Assembly (NCBI GenBank): GCA_914767715.1
Contig: OU612072.1
Coordinates: 23,004,001-23,068,000 of the forward strand
Length of the DNA stretch: 64,000 nt
Direction of reading: 5' to 3'
Origin: Membranipora membranacea
Lineage: Eukaryota; Bryozoa; Gymnolaemata; Cheilostomatida; Membraniporidae
A program made the translations under genes and the position numbers. Shown here in pieces: positions 58,105 through 64,000 of the stretch; within the stretch, counting starts at the first letter, position 1; every line of letters starts with the position of its first letter. Under the pieces are notes generated by a model. That model saw nothing but the letters and a program-made list of their open reading frames with translations, made no database searches and was not told the origin of the DNA.

Positions 58105-59450
58105 GATACCGATGCCAAACTTGCATTCCTCAATTCATCAATATTCAGTAATTCGTCATACTCATAGTAAACCATCAAATTGACAGTCTCATTCAGTGGT
58201 TGGGAGAAAGTAAGTTCTACTTTTGTGTCACTTATGCGCTGCAGATGGGTCCCTTCACCATGACACCAATCGCTTGTCAAATCAAAAGCATAGAGACAAA
58301 GGCTGCTCTTAAAATGTTCTGGTGTTATCCCGTTACCTTGCTCTGTGAAGGTTTTCTCACACACTGTTTGAAGATTATGATAAGCTCTCATATAGATATT
58401 CTTTTCAAAGTCAACTACTAGTGGTTTCTTCAGCGCATAGTTGTTGTTAACCATAACATTGATGGATGATAGGTGAAATGGTTCAAACTTAAATGGGGAG
58501 TGGTTGTAGGACCCATTCTTGGCAGAGTGCTTTACCATACCAAAAATGATCAGTTTGGGCTCCTGTTGGTTTGATAATACCGTAATTGTTTCACTTCCTC
58601 TTCCTGGTGAGATCGTAAAGAACTTGACATCCGACCCATTCATTACATACTTGGCTGGTGTTTTACGCAGAGTCTCAATATGTGAGATGCTGACAGACGG
58701 ATGCACTTCTAATCTTCTCATCAGCATTGATGCCTTAACAATCTCAATTTTGTAATCATGCGGATCCGTAACACCTTTAATATGTTGTAGGACAAATTGT
58801 GGGCTGTTAAATTGCAATTCAAACCTCATTGAAACCCCTGGCAACATATACTTTTTTTGCATGAAAATCGGGGAGTTCAATCTTCCAATGAGGTCTAGTA
58901 CTGGACTTCCCGCTAGCTTTGCAGCCCTTGCTTTCATTTTTGCGTCTTGAGTACCAGTTAATTGCTCAGAATGCTCCTCAATCATGTCGTCTGATATCCA
59001 TCCAACTGTTCGCAAATGAGTGTGCTTAGCTCCGTCATCATGATTCAAAATGTTGGTAAGAAATGCTTTGTGTGCATAATGTACATTATCTTCAACTTGT
59101 TTGTGATTAAGCAGTACTGAGAACTTAGAAATCAAGCTATGAAAAATCTGCTGTGATGGAGTTACAACAACTTTCGTTCCATCAGTATCCAATTTAGTTC
59201 CATCTGAATTCTGAATCATGATCTGAAGATGAAGTAATGAGTTTGCAAGATCATAGTAGTGAGTATTGGATCCGGTTATTTCGAATGTCACTGGTTCTAA
59301 GCCTTGAGGATGCGTCTCTGGTGTTATCTCATGGATCTCAGATTCCTTAAGATTTGTGTTGACGTGAATGTTGTCAAAGATCTGTAATTCATCCATAGCA
59401 ATTTCCACAGCATGTTTGTCAAGTTTTTGATATTCACCTGTTGTTGTCAT
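58101..59450 (-). CDS. PY: Major capsid protein (double jelly-roll) of the Polinton
   Basis: 449 residues, uninterrupted. The N-terminal half has the pattern of Polinton major capsid proteins, which appear in animal annotations as F54H12.2-like: PVTFEITGSNTHYYDLANSL, LLNHKQVEDNVHYAHKAFL and HLRTVGWISDD. Two beta-rich halves fit a double jelly roll. The C-terminus has the usual YALKKPL and DWCHGEGTHL blocks. The downstream protease overlaps by 4 bases, and the core-like gene ends 5 bases upstream of this start. The symbol follows the old Polinton PX/PY naming as I recall it. Confidence 0.9.
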   Translation of the reverse strand: MTTTGEYQKLDKHAVEIAMDELQIFDNIHVNTNLKESEIHEITPETHPQGLEPVTFEITGSNTHYYDLANSLLHLQIMIQNSDGTKLDTDGTKVVVTPSQQIFHSLISKFSVLLNHKQVEDNVHYAHKAFLTNILNHDDGAKHTHLRTVGWISDDMIEEHSEQLTGTQDAKMKARAAKLAGSPVLDLIGRLNSPIFMQKKYMLPGVSMRFELQFNSPQFVLQHIKGVTDPHDYKIEIVKASMLMRRLEVHPSVSISHIETLRKTPAKYVMNGSDVKFFTISPGRGSETITVLSNQQEPKLIIFGMVKHSAKNGSYNHSPFKFEPFHLSSINVMVNNNYALKKPLVVDFEKNIYMRAYHNLQTVCEKTFTEQGNGITPEHFKSSLCLYAFDLTSDWCHGEGTHLQRISDTKVELTFSQPLNETVNLMVYYEYDELLNIDELRNASLASVS

Positions 59451-59455
59451 TTTGC

Positions 59456-59884
59456 CTATGAGAAAATGTCGCGCTTCTTCTGTAGCCGTCGCTTTTTATT
59501 GCCCTTCAAACCTCCCACAGCCAGTTTCCTCTTGACTCCTCCCCTTTTGCCTCCAGTTATGTCTGAGGTTAGAGTTCTAATAAGTTTCTTCCCACCTAAG
59601 GTCAAATTTTTGACTGCAGCAGTGGAAAGTTTCTGTCCATCAATCAAATCAGAAGCAAAGTTAGCACCTGTCTTTAGTAGTTGCTTGCCAGCTGACTTTG
59701 CTACAGTTTTGAGAGTTGGCGCAAAACTTCTAAAAATACGCGTGAAGACACCTCCTAACCCATAGCCACGCTGTCTTGTTGCACCGCGAAATACAGGTAT
59801 AAAGCCACCTTGTTGGTACGCATTTCCTTTGTAATGTTTATGTAATATGTTTGACGGGGAATCAAAGCTATATGATCTACTCAT
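59456..59884 (-). CDS. Basic core/minor virion protein, adenovirus pVI/pX-like
   Basis: 142 residues. It starts MSRSYSFDSPSN and has a glycine-rich membrane-active-like segment (QGGFIPVFRGATRQRGYGLG) followed by an amphipathic helix (FTRIFRSFAPTLKTVAKSAG). It ends in a very basic lysine/arginine tail. TGGKRGG and VGGLKG resemble adenain-type GG cleavage sites, so the protease next door may process it. The ATG overlaps the stop of the minor capsid gene (ATGA). Similar proteins are widespread between MCP and penton genes of Polintons. The comparison with adenoviral pVI/pX is by pattern only. Confidence 0.8.
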   Translation of the reverse strand: MSRSYSFDSPSNILHKHYKGNAYQQGGFIPVFRGATRQRGYGLGGVFTRIFRSFAPTLKTVAKSAGKQLLKTGANFASDLIDGQKLSTAAVKNLTLGGKKLIRTLTSDITGGKRGGVKRKLAVGGLKGNKKRRLQKKRDIFS

Positions 59885-60636
59885 GGTTTGACTTTCCGGA
59901 AATGTAGCGTCACGTTTGTCTTTCCTTTCTCAAATGCAATTATTCCTCCATCGTCTCGTCTTATATTCACCTCCACAGTGTCTGTATGTGTGGAGGCAAC
60001 TGGAACATATTGCACGTCTTGAAAAGTAACCCACTTAAATGTTGAGCTTTGGCGAGATGGCTCAGCCGGTACAACTCTGAGCAATGGCACCATTACGTCT
60101 CCAACCAATCTACGCTGAACAATATCTGTGTACACAAATAGCCCAACCAAACCATCATTGATATCGCTAGCTGCGCCTGACCAATGAACTCCATTTAGAA
60201 ATAACTCGCCATGGTTTTTGTTAAAACCCATGATCTGTATTAGGTTTTCTGTGAAAGTCACACCGGCTACTTCATTACCCTTCACTGTTATAGCTGTTCT
60301 ATCACGAAGCTCGTCATAGTATATACTTAAATTACCCGTGCACCCAGCATTGCTGATGACCTTTGTTATTTCGGAGACCAGCTTTTCAACAGAGGGGTAA
60401 AACCCATCGTGCAAACTGAACTCAGTCATTGTTCCGTTGGAGAATTTAATCCAAACCTTTGCATTCATGACATTTGGCCATCTGGCAGGAAACTGAATTT
60501 CTGTCATTCCCACCTCCAAGGCACCATCATGAATTGGAAGTTTTGGGACTTTAGTCTTATATGAATGAAGTTTATTATCTGGAAAAAATTTTAAAGATGC
60601 ATTTGATGGCAGAACTACATAAAATGAATTGCTCAT
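59881..60636 (-). CDS. PX: Minor capsid (penton-like, single jelly-roll) protein of the Polinton
   Basis: 251 residues, open throughout. It is recognised by position and conserved words: SNSFYVVLPSN at the start, VGMTEIQFPARWPNV, VYTDIVQRRLVGD and VPLLRVVP, and a closing DDGGIIAFEKGKTNVTLHFR strand. These match the Polinton protein assigned to the capsid vertices. It begins 47 bases after the integrase stop and overlaps the core-like gene by 4 bases. Confidence 0.87.
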   Translation of the reverse strand: MSNSFYVVLPSNASLKFFPDNKLHSYKTKVPKLPIHDGALEVGMTEIQFPARWPNVMNAKVWIKFSNGTMTEFSLHDGFYPSVEKLVSEITKVISNAGCTGNLSIYYDELRDRTAITVKGNEVAGVTFTENLIQIMGFNKNHGELFLNGVHWSGAASDINDGLVGLFVYTDIVQRRLVGDVMVPLLRVVPAEPSRQSSTFKWVTFQDVQYVPVASTHTDTVEVNIRRDDGGIIAFEKGKTNVTLHFRKVKP

Positions 60637-60683
60637 GACTGCCCTGGAGTGCGTAGAGACAGTAAGTGAGGAGACAAAATTAT

Positions 60684-61844
60684 TTATCGCAATTTTATTA
60701 ATTGTTCAGCACTAATCCATTCATTAAATTTGCTAGGGTAGCCTCTATATGTCACAAAGTATTCCTTATTACGCTTATTTCCTCTTTCTTGTATAATATC
60801 CTCGATAATGAATGTCTTTGGCAAAGAGACCTTCTGTAATTCGTTTGCATAATATGTTCCATGAATCTTTTCTTCTTTTTGATCTCGCAACCTGTATGTT
60901 ATTGGAAATGTCTTTTCGATTTTGTCAACAAAAAATACCTCACTTGACCAGTTTTGGTCATATCCTTTTGCAAAAACATGCTTATACTTGCTTATTCTCA
61001 CTGGGTCATTTATGTTAATGTCATTCTTTTTGTGTTTCTGGAGACTCTCTCGGAAGTGAAGGTTGAGCCATATATCTTCTTGGTTGGCTTTTGCTGCATC
61101 TTTGGGAGGAACCTTGGTCGCAGAGTGTTTGGTGGCATTATACCCTTTCGTTATATCATCTATCACTTGGGTCCATCCATATGTGTTAGTATATGTAAAC
61201 CAACGATGGAGCTTAGATTGAATAGTACGATTGAAACGCTCCACAATTGACGCTTTAATATCATCATTTTCGGTAGAAAAGTGCCTTATTTGAAGCTTTT
61301 TCAGCAGAGTTTTGACCGATGAGTTGTAAAACTCTTTTCCTTTATCAGTCTGCAAATCCTTGCATGGTGAAGTGGATAAAATCTTTCCCAATTCTGCACT
61401 TATTTCTTTCCCTTGTTTCGTTTTAAGAGGAACACACCAACCAAACTTCGTAAACACATCAATCAATGTGAGGATATAATTATAACCGGAGTTGTGAGGT
61501 GAATATTTGCGCATATCTACCAAGTCAGCTTGGTATTGAACGTTTGCCCCACTCACAATTGTTGGTCGTCTCAAAAAATTTTTGCGTGCTGTTTTATGCA
61601 AAGTATATGCATCTTGTGTTGACAACCACTCCTTTATCATCTGCTGTGGAATATCAGCTGCTTTGTCATGAAGGTGTTGTTGCCCTCCAAGAGATGATGG
61701 GAGGGAAGGTTTATAGTACAATTGTGTAAGCTTTTGAGACATTTGATTGCTCAGCTGTCGAACTTTTCCCACTTTATTGGTTTTGTTCCTGTTGGTGTGC
61801 TTTTTAATCCTTTGTTTTTGTCTTTTCGCTTTAGCTGTTTCCAT
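60684..61844 (-). CDS. INT: Retroviral-type integrase with C-terminal chromodomain
   Basis: 386 residues from the first ATG. The catalytic triad is Asp107 (YQADLVDM), Asp167 (LQTDKGKEF) and Glu202 (SIVERFNRT), a D,D(35)E arrangement. The C-terminus (about 340-386) is a chromodomain: FIIEDIIQERGN, EYFVTYRGYP, FNEWIS. It inserts the element and makes the 6-bp duplication; the chromodomain probably directs it to histone marks. The first ATG overlaps the upstream gene by 94 bases. Met35 (61742) would remove the overlap and starts directly before the conserved KLTQLYYKPS block, so it may be the true start. The family is typical of Polintons. Confidence 0.94.
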   Translation of the reverse strand: METAKAKRQKQRIKKHTNRNKTNKVGKVRQLSNQMSQKLTQLYYKPSLPSSLGGQQHLHDKAADIPQQMIKEWLSTQDAYTLHKTARKNFLRRPTIVSGANVQYQADLVDMRKYSPHNSGYNYILTLIDVFTKFGWCVPLKTKQGKEISAELGKILSTSPCKDLQTDKGKEFYNSSVKTLLKKLQIRHFSTENDDIKASIVERFNRTIQSKLHRWFTYTNTYGWTQVIDDITKGYNATKHSATKVPPKDAAKANQEDIWLNLHFRESLQKHKKNDININDPVRISKYKHVFAKGYDQNWSSEVFFVDKIEKTFPITYRLRDQKEEKIHGTYYANELQKVSLPKTFIIEDIIQERGNKRNKEYFVTYRGYPSKFNEWISAEQLIKLR

Positions 61845-62578
61845 GATGGAGATGGAAGTTTATCAACAATCACTCGTTTCTTATCTAGAGCTTTTAACTT
61901 ACGGGTATAGGGTAATGAGGAGGTAGGGAATCCTGCTTCTGCTAATGCCGCGACGAAATTATTAACTGTCTCCCTCTGCTTTCCAAAAATGTTCCTATAA
62001 GTTACCGCACTCTTAAACAATTCCTCAGCATCTGATATATTCCATTCATTACCCTTGTATTTCAACACTCCTGGGGTGGTCATAGTGAAATCCTTTGATG
62101 AGTTAATGAATTTAGAAAGTCTGACAGCGCTAGACTGATAAGATTTTGGAACAGTTTTTAATGTTTCAGTAAAAATGTTTTTTTTTGATGCTTTTTCCAG
62201 TGTCGGTGTTGAAGTGTTTGTGGATGAATTGCTGGGATGAGCATTAGAGTTTGAATCGGAGACAGATTGAGTTGGTAGCTTAAGTGTTTGCAAATTACTT
62301 TCTCTTGGTATAGGGTCAGTCAAGAATGCATCCTTTCTTGAAGTTTCAATAGCATTTCGGAAATTCCTTTTGTATCTATCTAGATTAGAGTTGTACTCGT
62401 CAAGCTTTTCCACATCTGAAGTTGTTGGTTCCTTGAGAATATCATCAATCTTTGTATCTATTTCTTTCAAAACCTTGACATTCGGGTGTGTCAACAAATC
62501 AGTTCTAGACTTGGAGTGACTGACCAATTCATTATACCTTTCTGGTTCAATTAGGAAATACTTTTTCAATGAAGACAT
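61751..62578 (-). CDS. Conserved Polinton protein of unknown function, 275 aa
   Basis: It starts MSSLKKYFLIEPERYNELV, a beginning I associate with a protein often found next to the Polinton integrase. A coiled-coil-prone helical stretch (about 30-80), a Ser/Asn/Thr-rich linker (about 95-130) and a C-terminal module (PGVLKYKGNEWNI, FVAALAEAGFP) ending in basic residues follow. The stop lies 94 bases inside the first ATG of the integrase. Four bases separate its start from the preceding gene's stop. A virion or scaffolding role is a guess. Confidence 0.75.
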   Translation of the reverse strand: MSSLKKYFLIEPERYNELVSHSKSRTDLLTHPNVKVLKEIDTKIDDILKEPTTSDVEKLDEYNSNLDRYKRNFRNAIETSRKDAFLTDPIPRESNLQTLKLPTQSVSDSNSNAHPSNSSTNTSTPTLEKASKKNIFTETLKTVPKSYQSSAVRLSKFINSSKDFTMTTPGVLKYKGNEWNISDAEELFKSAVTYRNIFGKQRETVNNFVAALAEAGFPTSSLPYTRKLKALDKKRVIVDKLPSPSWKQLKRKDKNKGLKSTPTGTKPIKWEKFDS

Positions 62579-62582
62579 CTCC

Positions 62583-62954
62583 TTACATTCCTCCTAGTAA
62601 CACTTTAACAAGTGGTTTTAGTAAAAGCCCAATAAATCCTCCTTTCATTAATGTCTTCCTTCTGCTCTTGCGAGATAATGACTTTTTGCTTAGCTGTTTC
62701 AAATGTTTGTGATATGGCTTCAGTGCCCTGAATTGGTGTGTCGTAAGTGGAACATTACCATTCCTTATATTACATGCACAGTCGCTCAAGGCATCAACTG
62801 TGTCATCACCCAGATTCTGAAGTATGCGCTTGCGGTTTGCTCCTCTGCTCCTATGCAGGTCTCTTAAGACATGAATATTACGCTGTAGCCTAGCATCCAC
62901 CATGTTACTTCTAATGCGACATAAATGCAAATAACAAGTACTGAAAATATCCAT
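62583..62954 (-). CDS. Small basic conserved Polinton protein beside the right inverted repeat
   Basis: 123 residues from the first ATG; Met18 (MVDARLQRN) is a plausible alternative. It contains RKRILQNLGDDTVDALSDC, GNVPLTTHQFRALKPYHKHL, a basic run and a C-terminal KGGFIGLLLKPLVKVLLGG tail that could bind membrane. This layout recurs at the same position in many Polintons; its function is unknown. The start codon is only about 25 bases inside the inverted repeat, so its promoter must lie in the repeat or beyond. Confidence 0.75.
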   Translation of the reverse strand: MDIFSTCYLHLCRIRSNMVDARLQRNIHVLRDLHRSRGANRKRILQNLGDDTVDALSDCACNIRNGNVPLTTHQFRALKPYHKHLKQLSKKSLSRKSRRKTLMKGGFIGLLLKPLVKVLLGGM

Positions 62955-62979
62955 AGATTAAGTATGTATCTTATTATTG

Positions 62980-63109
62980 TGATAGGGTAGAAATTGACAA
63001 CTCCCATACAATATGAGTAGTCGTTCCACCAGGAACGTTACAAAAGGGATCGAGCCGCTCATTCGTTTCAATGGGTTCGGGCTAACGACCTGCTCCCACT
63101 TTTACTACT
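62980..63109 (-). repeat. Polinton right terminal inverted repeat
   Basis: Complement of 45403-45532 with one mismatch, ending ...TTTTACTACT and followed by the target duplication CTTGGA (63110-63115). Confidence 0.97.
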
Positions 63110-63373
63110 CTTGGATCAGAATTGTTATCCACAAAATATAACACGAAAAGTGTGATGAAATTAGATAGGCTGCAAAATCTGTATGATTAAACGAAAGGAA
63201 ACAAGGACCAAGCATTCAGATACAATATAACACATTTCAGGTTGTAAGACAGTTTTTTAATTGTTGTGAGGCCGTGTTGATCCAGATCAAAAAGACACCA
63301 AAAGAACCGTCAGTCATATGTTTTTATCACTCGAGTGCAGAGTCACTAATGTTTAATGATGATAATGACTTAC

Positions 63374-63659
63374 TTATAGGCCTTTTGACTTTCAGATCCC
63401 GCTATGCCATTGCTATAAGCAGTGATTGAGAAACTGTAGTTTACTCCTTTGGCTAAAATGTCTTTGCTGATATTAAAATGGTCCGGCAAGCCTTCTTGCA
63501 TCTTGTTGACAGTGAAGTTCTTTTCAGGACATTTCGTCAGGCTGCAAACCTTTATATAAAACTCATCTACCAAGGAGGAAGGGTCAAAGTCCCAAGCAGC
63601 GTGTAGTATTGGCAGCCTAGAAGATGTCGCTATCACTAAGTTGGAGGGGTGATTAGGCA
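63374..63659 (-). CDS. Fibronectin type III exon, host gene interrupted by the Polinton
   Basis: Minus-strand exon with acceptor ATATTACAG and donor TATAA|GTAAGT. It encodes one FN3-like domain: NHPSNLVIATSS, a LHAAWDFDPSS strand with the conserved tryptophan, EFYIKVCSL, and the NYSFSITAYSNGIAG strand typical of the F strand. It starts in phase 1 and ends in phase 2. The nearest downstream exon on this strand (CCP, 44960-45142) needs phase 1, so at least one exon between them is unseen or the two belong to different genes. An FN3-CCP-transmembrane surface receptor is the simplest reading. Confidence 0.65.
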
Positions 63660-64000
63660 CTGTAATATATCAAATCATACTTCAATGGTGATCATAGAAA
63701 TAACAATGTTTATTGCACAGGTTTGGATGGTCAAGAATCGCGCTAGTTACATTTTTAGAAAGTTATATCACTTGTTGTGATTGGTAACGCAATCTGAATG
63801 ATGCTGCTTTGTGACAAATCACAGCAAGCAACTATGGGTTGATCATAATAACAAGATTCACAAGACAATAAGATAATGTTATTCAGGTTTCAAGATAACC
63901 TTCTTTCAGAACGTTTTTTCCGATGCGGTGTGGGTTAAAAGTACAAAACTGGAGAGAGGACAACTCCAAATTGAGGCCTAAATCCTCAGAGCTCATAAAA
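63660..64000. other. Intronic or upstream sequence of the FN3 gene, nothing recognised
   Basis: No exon with conserved content was found upstream of the FN3 exon before the window ends. Confidence 0.5.

Larger units (their letters stand above)
45403..63109. mobile_element. Polinton/Maverick (adintovirus-like) element, near complete
   Basis: The element is 17,707 bp. Its ends are 130-bp inverted repeats starting AGTAGTAAAAG, with a single mismatch, flanked by CTTGGA at 45397-45402 and 63110-63115. AG..CT ends and 6-bp duplications are diagnostic of Polintons. It encodes ATPase, family B polymerase, cysteine protease, major and minor capsid proteins, a core-like protein and integrase, plus several accessory genes on the left. 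Near-identical repeats and mostly open genes point to recent insertion; the polymerase carries two lesions. It lies in the intron of a host gene on the minus strand. Confidence 0.97.

Noticed and set aside
58200-59765. Plus-strand open frames opposite the capsid genes (for example 59412-59765)
   Set aside because: Antisense shadows of the major capsid and core-like genes; low-complexity hydrophobic and proline content without motifs.

Overview
This is animal genomic DNA, most likely from an invertebrate. It is AT-rich and gene-poor, its genes have GT..AG introns, tRNA-derived SINEs recur, and a Polinton/Maverick virus-like transposon fills the right end. I cannot name the phylum. Intron-exon models below come from reading splice sites, reading phase and protein motifs by eye; no transcript or database search was available.

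Layout. (1) 1.9-5.3 kb: a six-exon MULE-type transposase gene with intact, phase-matched splice sites but two in-frame stops. (2) 5.3-16.9 kb: a repeat field with CR1/L2-like, Gypsy and non-LTR reverse-transcriptase fragments, SINEs, MITEs and a 3.3 kb inverted-repeat element at 7.3-10.7 kb. (3) 17.0-21.9 kb: a seven-exon host gene joining leucine-rich repeats, a ROC GTPase and a COR-like region to a C-terminal caspase domain (SHG and QSCSGE active-site motifs). This is the most unusual host gene in the window. (4) 23.7-34.8 kb: SINE, foldback MITE and a second, inverted copy of the 7.3 kb element. Three later insertions split that copy: two MITEs and a restriction-like-endonuclease retrotransposon. 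The uninterrupted copy at 7.3-10.7 kb preserves their empty sites. (5) 35.0 kb: a lone sushi/CCP exon. (6) 37-41 kb: non-LTR fragments, one with an RNase H domain. (7) 44.7-63.7 kb: a minus-strand host membrane-protein gene. A CCP exon and a terminal transmembrane exon lie on one side and a fibronectin-III exon on the other, with a 17.7 kb Polinton between them.

The Polinton (45403-63109) is young and nearly complete. It has 130-bp terminal inverted repeats with one mismatch, AG..CT ends and a perfect 6-bp target duplication (CTTGGA). It carries the core set: packaging ATPase, protein-primed family B DNA polymerase (broken by one nonsense codon and one frameshift in the catalytic motif C), adenain-like protease, double-jelly-roll major capsid protein, an adenovirus-core-like basic protein, penton-like minor capsid protein, D,D(35)E chromodomain integrase and two conserved small proteins. 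Capsid/protease/integrase genes run on the minus strand and are packed almost without gaps, two junctions being 4-base ATGA overlaps.

The left third of the Polinton is accessory and mostly unrecognised. It holds a three-exon zinc-motif gene (109 aa), a tight plus-strand cassette of a tail-anchored helical protein, a CxGC..SH..C protein and a single-pass membrane peptide leading straight into the ATPase, and a TATA-driven gene with nine coding exons (about 441 aa). That last gene begins with a second CxGC..SH..C module. These accessory genes are the best candidates in the window for undescribed biology.
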